A program made the translations under genes and the position numbers. From Branchinecta lynchi (Eukaryota; Arthropoda; Branchiopoda; Anostraca; Branchinectidae): a DNA stretch of 64,000 nucleotides. Positions 37,501 through 43,729 of this stretch are shown here, piece by piece; the stretch's first letter is position 1; each line of letters opens with the position of its first letter. The DNA is taken from NCBI GenBank assembly GCA_023053575.1, contig JAKZAP010000003.1, forward strand, positions 658,561-722,560, in the 5' to 3' direction. The notes under the pieces are model-generated. The model did not search any database. It saw only the letters and a list, made by a program, of their open reading frames with translations, and was not told the origin of the DNA.

Positions 37501-40500
37501 TCTAACCTGTGCGGTTTTTACGGAAAGTGTGGACCTTAGGCCGGATTGATGAATATGACATTACATTTTGGAAAGCTCCGTAGAACTCTTGCCTGGGGCC
37601 AATAAGGATGGTTTTTGCTTGTCCTCGAGCCAGAGCCTACGGTTTGCGAAGTGAAGTGGAGTTGTATAGCCTATGTCAGAGAGGACTATCTGAAGTTGTG
37701 TAGCGAACCTTTCGTTTCATCAAAAGATGTTTCTGCTTTCCAGTGGAAAGCTCCGTTCTAGCACGCAAGCAGGCAGGCACCAGTTTCAAATTGAAGATGG
37801 ACTAAAATCTATAAGTGTTAAATATATGCGGCAGTTACCCGGCCCCACAGCCAACATATCTTCTTTGAGTGATAAATAGAAAAATCTACAGAGACAAAAA
37901 AGTGGCTTTTTCCCACGGGTCCGAAAGTGCTGCCATCTATTGTTTCTGTCCATGTCTGCGACGATTTCAGCTGAGTTTATAATTTTTTTTTTTTGCACTT
38001 TGGTTTGTGGTAGAGTAACGGTATCAGATGTGCCTCTTAAACTTTAAAAGTTCTGTCATTGCTAAAGAAACTAGAGCTTATCCTTTGCTCCTTTCTAAGT
38101 CGTGACGTTAGAAAGTTGGCCTAAGGCAAAAAAGTCAACTTTTGAACTAAGACAGGTAGAATTTTTTTTTCGACGGCAATCGATAGCCACTGATGAGCTG
38201 ATCAAAGTATATGTCATCCATTTTTTGGTACAAAAATTCCTTCATGAGATACACCAGTTTGAAAATTTCAAAGGGGTTGACAACTTCATAGTAAGGTACA
38301 TTGAAACCAAAAATAGGCGATACCAGTTATGATACATATAGGGGACTTTTAAGCAACAGTCGACTGTTAGCCCATAATCATCTTCGGTAATGAGGGGTTT
38401 GCAGCTTTTGCTAGTTGGTATACCTGTTATTTGTTTCCGGTGTATTCGATGGTAAGAACAATTTGGTTCCCAATGGTAAGATATGCAAGGGACTTGTAAG
38501 TAATAATCGGCTGTTATGCTATTATGCCGGTTAACTGTATATCACGGGAGAGGAACTTGTAAGTAGGAATCGGTTCACGAGGGGCTAGGAATTTTTACAA
38601 ATGGGTGCACATTGTATTCGATTTCTATAAATCTGACGGTAAGAAAGTTTGTGTCGATGGTCTATCAATGTAACCGAGGATTAACTGTTTACACAACGGA
38701 TACAAACGAAAATGTAAAGCAATGAGGTAGTTTCATAATAATTAATAGTGTCATCTATGGTATTTTAATCCTGAAAAGTTACGGATAGCTTTCTATTACC
38801 AACTAGATTATATAAGATATTGTTCCAAGTTTTCATCCGTCACGATGTCTACGATTGAAAAGGATAAAGTACAACTGACTGCAAAGTCAATTTAGTCCCT
38901 TTTTCCGATATGCTTTTGTTGTGGTTAGGGCAATCGATAGCCCTTGAAGAGCTGATCAAAATATATGCCATCCATTTTTTTGAACAAAAATCCTTCATGA
39001 GATAAACCAGTTTGAAAGTTTGAAGGGGTTGACAACTTCAGGAGTAAGGTACACACTGAAACCAAAAATAGGCGATACCAGTTGTGAGACATAAACATCC
39101 CGTTTAAAAAGCTTATGCTATAATCATCTTCAGCGATGAGGGGCTTGCAACTCTTGATAGCTGGTATATCCATTATTTGTTTCCGCTGAATTTGATGTCA
39201 ATCACGGGAGTGGGACTTGTAAGTAAGAATCGGTTCACGAGGGGCTAGAAATTTTTAAAAATTGGTGCACATTGTATTCGATTTCTGTAAATATGACAGT
39301 AAGAAAGTTTGTATCGATGGTCTGTCGCTATAACCTAGGATTAACTGTTTACGCAACGGGTACAAACGATACGGTAATGTAAAACAATAAGGTAATTTTG
39401 TAATAATTAATAGTGTCATCTATGGTATTTTAATCCTGAAAAGTTACGGATAGCTTTATAATATCAACTAGATTATATAAGATATTGTTCCAAGTTTTCA
39501 TCCGTCACGATATCTACGATTGAAAAGGATAAAGTTCAACTTCGACGGCAATCGATAGCCGCTGATGAGCTGATCAAAGTATATGACACCCATTTTTTGG
39601 TAAAAAACACACTGAAACCAAAAATAGGCGATACCAGTTGTGAGACATTTAGGGGACTTGTACGCGACAGGCGACTGTTAGCTCATAATCATCTTCGGCA
39701 ATGAGGGGTCTGCAGCTCTCGCTAGTTGGCGTATCTGTCATTTGATGAACAATTTGGTTCCCAAATGTAAAACATGCAAGGGACTTGTAAGTAATAATCG
39801 GCTGTTATGCTACACAAATCTTCAGTGATGAGGGGTTTGCAACTTTTGCTAGTCGGTGTACCCATTATTTTTATCCGGTGAACTTGATGTCTATCACGGG
39901 AAAGGGACTTGTCAGTAGAATCGGTGCACGAGGGCCTAGAAATTTGTGCAAATTGTTACACACTGTATTCGATTTATATAAATCTGACGGTAAGAAAGTT
40001 TGTATCGTTGGTCTATCGCTGTAACCTAGGATTTACTGTTAACGCAACGGGTACAAACGATACTGTAATGTAAAACAAGGTAGTTTCGTAATAATTAATA
40101 GTGTCATCTATTGTATTTTAATCCTAAAAAGTTACGGATAGCTTTATAATACCAACTAGATTATATAGGATATTATTCCAAGTTTTCATCCGTCACGATG
40201 TCTACGATTGAAAAGGATAAAGTTCAACTGACTGCAAAGTCAATTTAGTCCCTTTTTCCGATATGCTTTTGTTGTGGTTAGGGCAATCGATAGCCCTTGA
40301 AGAGCTGATCAAAATATATGCCATCCATTTTTTTGAACAAAAATCCTTCATGAGATAAACCAGTTTGAAAGTTTGAAGGGGTTGACAACTTCAGGAGTAA
40401 GGTACACACTGAAACCAAAAATAGGCGATACCAGTTGTGAGACATGTAAGGGACTTGTAAGCAACAGTCGACTGTAAGCAATAGTCGACTGTTAGCTCAT

Positions 40501-42370
40501 AATCATCTTCGGCAACGAGGAGTTTGCAGCTTTTGCTAGTTGGTATACCTGTTATTTGTCTCAGGTGTATTCGATGGTAAGAACAATTTTGTTCCCAATT
40601 GTAAGACATGCATGGGACTTGTAAGTAATAATCGGCTTGTATGCTATAATCATCTTCAGCGATGAGGGGTTTGCAACTTTTGATAGCTGGTGTATCCATT
40701 ATTTGTTTCCGGTGAATTTGATGTCGATCACGGGAGACGGACTTGTAAGTAAGATCGGTTCACGAGGGGCTAGAAATTTTTGAAAATTGGTGCACATTGT
40801 ATTCGATTTCTGTAAATATGACAGTAAGAAAGTTTGGATCGATGGTCTATCGCTATAACCTAGGATTAACTGTTTACGCAACGGGTACAAACGATACGGT
40901 AATGTAAAACAATAAGGTAGTTTTGTAATAATCAATAGTGTCATCTATGGTATTTTAATCCTGAAACGTTACGGATAGCCTTCTTCCGATATTGTTTTGT
41001 TGTTGGTTTTACAACGCTAAAGAACAGCTTTTGATTATGTGATTATTCTTTTTAGAACATACCGTTTTAAAAGCTTTGATAAGTTGACAATTTCAGCATT
41101 TAACCGACAGCGAAGAAACAAAACCAAAGTGTTGCTCTCGCAACACTTTAGCCGGCGAAGCCGGACAAAGGTTGCCGCAACACTTCACGTTGCCCGGGCA
41201 ACGTAGGTCTAGTTTCTGTTAATCCCTCCATGCCTCACGGTCATCACTTGGATTAGACATTGTAAAATAGATCCGCAGGTTAATAAGAGGAAAACCTGTC
41301 ATCTGTGTCCCAGGTTAATGGAGGTTTTACATATGTTATAGCAGCAGAAAGGGAAAGTGACCCACTACCCTATCGATTCAACATTTTACTATGTCTACAC
41401 AAGTGTTGGTTAGACATAGTAAAAAGTCGAATCCATAGGGTAGTGGGTGACTTTCACTTTCTGCTGCTGAAACATATGCAAAACCTCCATTACCTGGGAC
41501 ACAAATGACAGGTTTTCTACTAACTAACCTGTGAATCTATTTTAACATATCTGATCCAAGTGATGACCGTGAGCCATGGAGGGATATAACAGAAACTAGT
41601 CCGCTTGGAAGCGCTGAACGGGAATATGGCCAATTCCTCGAATATATTCGACTTTTTGGGATCTCGAAACCTTGTGGAACCGAAAACCTACGACTGACAT
41701 ATTTTGTTTAAGCCCAATTGCCTCCAAGAATTATTTGATGAACCTAAAAAAGGGGTCCATTAAAATGATGATTCATGCAGGGGTCTGGCAAAGACCGGAA
41801 ATCTCCAGGATCCCGTTGTCTCGATCAGAGCCTCGTTTTTGTTACTACTCGGCCGCTTCCGGGCTGATTTTGTCTACATTCGTTTTCGCGCTGCAGTACT
41901 TCCGAGGAACGGCAGCGCTTCTCAAGAATCGCGTTTTTACTTACCGACCAAGTCCGTACTTCCCTGCAAGGTGCTGCATCAACCAAGAAGAAATCGTGCA
42001 AACAGTGAATCCAAAAACGCATCTTGTGCAGAAAACAAACAAGTACTGCAGCAACGAAGCGGCAGCACTATAGCAACAAAAACGAGGCTCAGGACGTGCC
42101 AACAGATATTCGCTTTGGGATCCCATTGAGATCGTTTGTCTTGTTCTTTTGTATGTTATATAGCGACCATGGGAAATTCCCCGCTCTACAATACAGAAAA
42201 CATCTTGATCCCGCTATCACCTGCCATTCGCCAAGGATTGGATATCCAGTCTAGCCTAGGATTTTCTATTGCAGGACTACTTGCTTAGGTTTTCATACCT
42301 GCCAGGTTCCTAGTCCAACTATGGGGAATTTGTGACCATTTTTAAACTCAAGATGCTCCTTGAAAGGCAT
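19490..42370 (-). CDS. Aldo-keto reductase gene 1, complete, seven exons
   Basis: Exons on the minus strand: 42370-42299, 36263-36096, 33414-33205, 31536-31289, 29250-29088, 20630-20533 and 19532-19490. They sum to 1002 nt, that is 333 residues plus TAA. All introns are GT-AG and all phases fit. The protein is an NADPH-dependent carbonyl/aldose reductase of the AKR1/AKR2 type with a TIM-barrel fold, expected in the cytosol. Motifs seen: GLGTWQ (19-24), GYRHIDTAY with D46 and Y51, ITTK ending in K80, LIHCP with H113, [21 protein letters not shown] and HPEYPF near the C-terminus. The tetrad D46/Y51/K80/H113 is offset by three from human AKR1B1. The start is the ATG 24 codons before the first donor. 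A possible AATAAA lies at 19266-19271. The closest group may be insect AKR2E-like; the substrate is unknown. Confidence 0.93.
20010..20452 (-). mobile_element. Non-LTR retrotransposon 3' fragment, minus strand
   Basis: The frame from 20452 reads [20 protein letters not shown] and continues with [17 protein letters not shown], closely similar to the plus-strand fragment at 20.86-21.2 kb. On the minus strand it runs into a (TACT)n-like tail at 20012-20045. It is a decayed insertion in the last intron of AKR gene 1. Confidence 0.65.
20533..20630 (-). CDS. AKR gene 1 exon 6
   Basis: 98 nt, acceptor TTTTTCCAG, donor GTAAGC. It encodes [19 protein letters not shown] and [13 protein letters not shown], the helix after the NADP-binding loop and the start of the C-terminal loop that sets substrate choice in AKRs. 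It is flanked closely by two opposing retrotransposon fragments. Confidence 0.92.
20785..21375 (+). mobile_element. Non-LTR retrotransposon 3' fragment, plus strand, (TTAC)n tail
   Basis: The frame 20785-21201 includes [12 protein letters not shown] and [19 protein letters not shown], then a [13 protein letters not shown] segment, typical of a non-LTR reverse transcriptase C-terminus. A 3' UTR and a (TTAC)n tail at 21350-21373 follow. It is the same family as 20010-20452 but in the opposite orientation. Confidence 0.7.
21363..21653 (-). CDS. Candidate exon or small gene, unknown function
   Basis: A 96-codon minus-strand frame beginning [17 protein letters not shown] and including [16 protein letters not shown]. 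Part of it ([18 protein letters not shown]) is duplicated at 16.7 kb with differences mostly at third codon positions, which suggests past protein constraint. The 3' side runs into GTAAGTAAGT, which could be a splice donor or merely the (TTAC)n tail of the neighbouring retroelement. I do not recognise a family. It may be host or transposon-derived. Confidence 0.3.
   Translation of the reverse strand: MFSGEHKSLDDAVYNTHSILANPNGFVGTIIWTSRTGLPWVLPIILTQPTSIITPYISKPGDPNLVRYILTPLTKLRGFSHLPSFANFDVYHARSK
21893..22460. mobile_element. Foldback/TIR element with subterminal 38-bp repeats
   Basis: The ends form an inverted repeat of about 60 bp (CACTGGAATGAAACTATCCT at 21910; its complement ends at 22444; the similarity extends outward to TGACCCACAAGTCGC). 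Just inside the right end are three to four tandem copies of TAGGATAGTTTCAATCGGAG spaced about 38 bp apart. Inverted copies lie inside the left end. No open reading frame. Confidence 0.75.
22690..23150 (+). mobile_element. Non-LTR retrotransposon 3' end with zinc knuckle
   Basis: The frame 22771-23016 contains [21 protein letters not shown], a CCHC-type knuckle (C-x2-C, H, C) as found at the C-terminus of non-LTR ORF2 proteins; the first 20 residues carry the key cysteines. A 3' UTR and a (TCATA)n tail at 23128-23150 follow. Confidence 0.7.
23151..23245 (+). mobile_element. Short reverse transcriptase fragment
   Basis: [20 protein letters not shown] matches the fragments at 20.4 and 20.9 kb. 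It then runs directly into family A copy 4. Confidence 0.5.
23230..24167 (+). repeat. Family A repeat, copy 4
   Basis: GGGATCCCAAAATCTAAGTG at 23230 is followed by a second partial start at 23329. The tandem units are degenerate, and it ends GGGATCCCATCGAAACCTTT near 24138, then GATCTTGTTG. The doubled start suggests a local rearrangement. Confidence 0.7.
24168..24469. other. Unassigned stretch
   Basis: Nothing recognised. Confidence 0.4.
24470..24800 (+). repeat. Family B degenerate repeat, copy 3
   Basis: CGGTCGGTCGGTCCG, CCTAGGACGATAATACTTGG, CCGATCGGATCATCAGTGGG, GGGGAATCCGGAAATTAG and ATTCGGATCGGATCC blocks are present. No coding potential. Confidence 0.55.
25080..25490 (+). repeat. 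Family F repeat, copy 1 (uninterrupted)
   Basis: This about 400-bp sequence reappears in pieces at 26263-26445, 26690-26745 and 27184-27370. Here the segments are contiguous, so this copy is the empty form. A TTAA at 25304-25307 is the position occupied by MITE E in the second copy. Confidence 0.7.
25652..26262 (+). repeat. Family A repeat, copy 5 (3'-truncated)
   Basis: It starts GGGATCCCAAAACGTAAGTA, then the (CCGT)n-rich zone and three to four tandem units. The 3' GGGATCCC end is missing; the repeat stops at the start of family F copy 2. Confidence 0.7.
26263..27370 (+). repeat. Family F copy 2, interrupted by family B and MITE E
   Basis: Segments matching 25080-25490 lie at 26263-26445, about 26690-26745 and 27184-27370. 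Between them are family B (26450-26690, with a G-run at 26485) and an older MITE E copy (about 26748-27179). The order is the same as in copy 1, which shows nested insertions. Confidence 0.7.
26748..27179 (+). mobile_element. MITE family E, copy 1
   Basis: The body is about 90% like 48894-49332 and the right end is GGTGTCCT followed by TTTAA. The left end has decayed (GACACCTGAACAATGAA). The empty site is visible at 25300-25310. Confidence 0.7.
27371..28199. other. Unassigned stretch, intron 5 of AKR gene 1
   Basis: No gene is supported. The short open frames look random. Confidence 0.4.
28200..28450 (+). repeat. AT-rich ~110-bp tandem repeat
   Basis: GACAGTGCAAAACGGATACG, then TCAGCTGATTTTT, recurs at about 28206, 28313 and 28422, separated by A/T-only stretches. 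Confidence 0.7.
28415..28675. repeat. Inverted repeat, ~85-bp arms
   Basis: The left arm contains CAGTGCAAAACGGATACGTC, then CAGCTGATTTTTATGAGAG and CGGCCTTTCTTGGC. Its complement ends with GCATCCGTTTTGCACCGTC at about 28665. A foldback or MITE is likely. Confidence 0.7.
29088..29250 (-). CDS. AKR gene 1 exon 5
   Basis: 163 nt, acceptor CCATCCTAG, donor GTAAGT. It encodes [20 protein letters not shown] through [16 protein letters not shown], including the IPKS lysine motif and the R/N residues that bind the adenosine 2'-phosphate of NADPH in AKRs. Confidence 0.93.
29507..29705. mobile_element. Hairpin MITE family G, copy 1
   Basis: A 200-bp near-palindrome: CACTCTTGGGATGTAATCTG through TATGCATAACAAGCGTTGCC, then its imperfect complement back to CATCCCAAGTGTGG. 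It lies in intron 4/5 sequence of AKR gene 1. It resembles the hairpin at 32.4 kb (TATGCATAAC, AGAGCC). Confidence 0.7.
30035..30115 (+). repeat. GC-rich 15-18 bp tandem repeat
   Basis: CGACGCGGGCCATAC recurs three to four times between 30044 and 30110, an unusual GC-rich island in an AT-leaning intron. Confidence 0.7.
30161..31219 (-). repeat. Family A repeat, copy 6 (full length, reverse)
   Basis: The most complete copy. It runs from CAAGACCAAAGGTTTCGATG and GGGATCCC near 30180 to TTTTGGGATCCCAAAA at 31206-31221. Six tandem units, a C-rich block CCCCCTCCCCCACCCC, and the (GGAC)n zone before the terminus are all present. Length is about 1.06 kb with no reading frame. Confidence 0.8.
31289..31536 (-). 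CDS. AKR gene 1 exon 4
   Basis: 248 nt, acceptor TATTTCAG, donor GTAAGTAAG. It encodes [20 protein letters not shown] through [18 protein letters not shown]. It carries the GISNF and NQVELHAY signatures (nicotinamide-stacking region). The last two bases complete a Lys codon with exon 5. Confidence 0.95.
31568..31847. mobile_element. TIR element family H, copy 1
   Basis: The ends CTGAGCCTCGTTTTCGTTGC and the complement of CAGAGCTTCGTTTTTGC form an inverted pair. The interior is rich in GCAGCGC and GCTGC. A second copy is at 41826-42092. No clear target duplication. Confidence 0.7.
31848..32410. other. Unassigned stretch, intron 3 of AKR gene 1
   Basis: Nothing recognised. Confidence 0.4.
32415..32640. 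mobile_element. Hairpin MITE family G, copy 2
   Basis: CTGTTGTGATTTTTAATCGT, then TTATGCATAACAGGCATAAG and GGCTCTTCG, folds back on GCCTGTTAGGCATAACATTT and AAAAAAATCACAACCGATAA. Confidence 0.7.
33205..33414 (-). CDS. AKR gene 1 exon 3
   Basis: 210 nt, acceptor ATTCACAG, donor GTAGGC. It encodes [20 protein letters not shown] through [11 protein letters not shown]. It contains [12 protein letters not shown] with the catalytic His113. Confidence 0.95.
33541..33837 (+). mobile_element. MITE family D, copy 2, with TAA target duplication
   Basis: The left end GAGTGTGTTCCACCCT and the right end GGTGGAACAACCTC are imperfect inverses, flanked on both sides by TAA (33538-33540, 33838-33840). A 3-bp TWA duplication fits the PIF/Harbinger superfamily. 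297 bp, non-coding, in intron 2 of AKR gene 1. Confidence 0.75.
33838..35160. other. Unassigned stretch, intron 2 of AKR gene 1
   Basis: AT-rich. It has a TATATAAATATAGG duplication at 33860-33890 and otherwise no structure I can name. Confidence 0.4.
35215..35400 (+). other. Intron-2 sequence conserved between the two AKR genes (copy 1)
   Basis: It aligns with 51165-51345, which is also in intron 2 of its AKR gene. The best block is CAAATCCTGTGTCAAACAAT and the following CACGGCGATTTTTGGGAGC. Differences in that block fall at synonymous sites if read as [15 protein letters not shown] on the plus strand. It could be an old transposon coding remnant that predates the duplication, or an unannotated exon. 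Confidence 0.5.
35400..35880 (-). mobile_element. Non-LTR retrotransposon 3' fragment, (ATTG)n tail
   Basis: The minus-strand frame 35856-35503 reads [20 protein letters not shown] and a helical [15 protein letters not shown] segment, like the fragment at 8.4-8.9 kb. It ends PEPPNG, followed by a UTR and an (ATTG)n tail seen as (CAAT)n at 35404-35422. Confidence 0.75.
36096..36263 (-). CDS. AKR gene 1 exon 2
   Basis: 168 nt, acceptor TTAATTTTAG, donor GTAAGG. It encodes [20 protein letters not shown] through [10 protein letters not shown]. It carries catalytic Asp46, Tyr51 (AYAYFNE) and Lys80. Confidence 0.95.
36264..37351. other. Unassigned stretch, intron 1 of AKR gene 1
   Basis: A run of ACTACT/GCTACT-rich words lies at 36380-36590. 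No gene. Confidence 0.4.
41147..41205. repeat. Cluster of short palindromes
   Basis: AGCCGGCGAAGCCGG and GCGGCAAC/GTTGCCGC-type and GTTGCCCGGGCAAC palindromes follow one another directly after the inner terminus of element C. Confidence 0.7.
41213..41601. repeat. Long hairpin (~185-bp arms)
   Basis: The left arm CTAGTTTCTGTTAATCCCTC through CATTTTACTATGTCTAC is complementary, with scattered mismatches, to GTTAGACATAGTAAAAAGTC through GGGATATAACAGAAACTAG. The loop is about 10 nt. It would fold into a long double-stranded RNA if transcribed. Confidence 0.85.
41826..42092. mobile_element. TIR element family H, copy 2
   Basis: The ends CAGAGCCTCGTTTTTGTT and CAACAAAAACGAGGCTCAG are inverted. 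The interior (GCAGCG, GACCAAGTCCGTACTTCCCT) matches copy 1 in reverse. Confidence 0.75.
42299..42370 (-). CDS. AKR gene 1 exon 1 with start codon
   Basis: ATG at 42370-42368 starts 24 codons, [20 protein letters not shown] then GTWQ, followed directly by donor GTATGA. NG-x-x-x-P-x-x-GLGTWQ is the AKR N-terminal beta-hairpin/strand 1 signature. It joins exon 2 in phase 0. Confidence 0.9.
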
Positions 42371-43686
42371 TTTAACGAACTGTTCACTTCTTATCACAGT
42401 TTCCTGCGACGATTCCTCCACGACTGATAACAATATCACCCGCCACTTGTTAAACAGCACAATGAATGGCATCTCAGGTTCAGTTGCTATCGAAGATTCG
42501 GGAACACGACAAGATTCTCGTCATCACGAATCACGATGAGGCTGCATTTTCTAAGTTAAAGGGTTGTTAGAGGTGATTTTTTTAGGGAGATTCGGATTTT
42601 TTTTTAGTCCTTAGAGGTGATGAGAGGATGGGGACACTTAACGCTACCTAAGATGGGAAGGCCCGTGCGAGTTTGACCAGGACAAATTAAAGGAGTCGAT
42701 TTTTTGTGGCGGGATAACCAAAAACTCAAAAATACGTATAAGGTATTGTCACTGAGCTCTTGAGTTCTCCCTATCTGTCCCCCCAGGAATACATGTCATG
42801 GAAGCTCGACTGCTGGGTGTCGCTCGCTGAACACGCACTATAACTGGGCTCAGTTTTTCTCTCATTCGGATGAAACATTAGTTGAGTTTTTGATCTGATT
42901 CTCCTCGCAATTCTCCTATTTCGCGTTTTTGGACTATTCTGATGAAGCGAATTCTCCCTTTCTTGCGTTTTTGTCAGCGTTTTTGTCGAGAACGGGAAAA
43001 GCCTCACGAGTCGCGATTCTGAAGAAAAAGTTACTCCGATAGTGAATTCTCGATTCTCCTCTCTCCGTTCTACTCCCGGATTCGTCAACAGAGTGCGGGT
43101 GTTCAATATGCATAAACAGGTATACCGGGTTGCAGACGAGTTACTAAAGTTGAAAGTAGTGTTTTTGCCAAAAGCGAGAATGGAGAAGCGAGAGGAGCAA
43201 AAACTGTAATTTGTACGAGAATCGAGAATTCAGAAGCGAGAAAGGAGAACTGAGAATTCAGATCAAAAACGAAATTATTAGGCTATATGGGTATGCCAAA
43301 ATCTGGCAAGGTTCGTTTGTCTGGAATTGCCGCAAAGGGACCATTTCTTCCAAGTTGCGTTCGCTTATGATTTTTTTTTGTGCTTGGCATATCCGAAAAG
43401 GCTTTATTTCAAACAAGCTTACTAAATGCTAGTGCATTTGCGATATTATTAGTTGTGCTGTGAAGGAAATGGGGATCTGCGCAGACTTCATTTCCCGAGT
43501 CCATGCCCTTGTTTCAGTTCTGCTAACCGAAAATCAATCGTTTTAGAGATCGGAAAATGTTTTATTAAATACGGCTTAGAACACGTTGTCAATCGTCAGC
43601 TGTGGAACAAAATTATTCCTATACAATTAGCAAAACTGAATTTTCACAGAAATAGTAAAATTAGAACACTGTCGGAAGCCAAAGCT
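42371..43686. other. Intergenic region between the two AKR genes
   Basis: 1.3 kb holding the presumed promoter of AKR gene 1 and the 3' flank of gene 2. No TATA box is obvious. Two facing blocks rich in GAGAATTC/GAAGCGAGA words (about 42860-43080 and 43170-43270) form a loose inverted repeat. A possible poly(A) signal for gene 2 (TTTATT on the plus strand) lies near 43560. Confidence 0.45.
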
Positions 43687-43729
43687 TTAGAATGGCTCCA
43701 AGAAGGGATATTCGGGATGTTTGTCCAGC
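43687..43729 (-). CDS. AKR gene 2 exon 7 (terminal)
   Basis: Acceptor TATTTCTAG, then [13 protein letters not shown] and TAA, phase 2 entry as in gene 1. Confidence 0.9.

Larger units (their letters stand above)
37352..41639. mobile_element. Composite foldback element C, copy 1
   Basis: The outer ends form an inverted repeat of about 45 bp (GCCATATTCCTGTTCAGCGT followed by TTCCAAGCGGACTAGT on the left; complement at 41598-41632). Inside is an inner pair of palindromes, GTGTTGCGAGAGCAACAC at 37398 and GTGTTGCTCTCGCAACAC at 41129. The body has four tandem units of about 615-755 bp starting near 38176, 38931, 39546 and 40282. There is no convincing reading frame. It sits in intron 1 of AKR gene 1. 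A closely similar, interrupted copy is at 53433-54958. Confidence 0.75.

Noticed and set aside
38925..40699. Minus-strand frames with repeated [11 protein letters not shown]
   Set aside because: They come from the tandem units of foldback element C; frames are broken differently in each unit and show no conservation beyond nucleotide identity.
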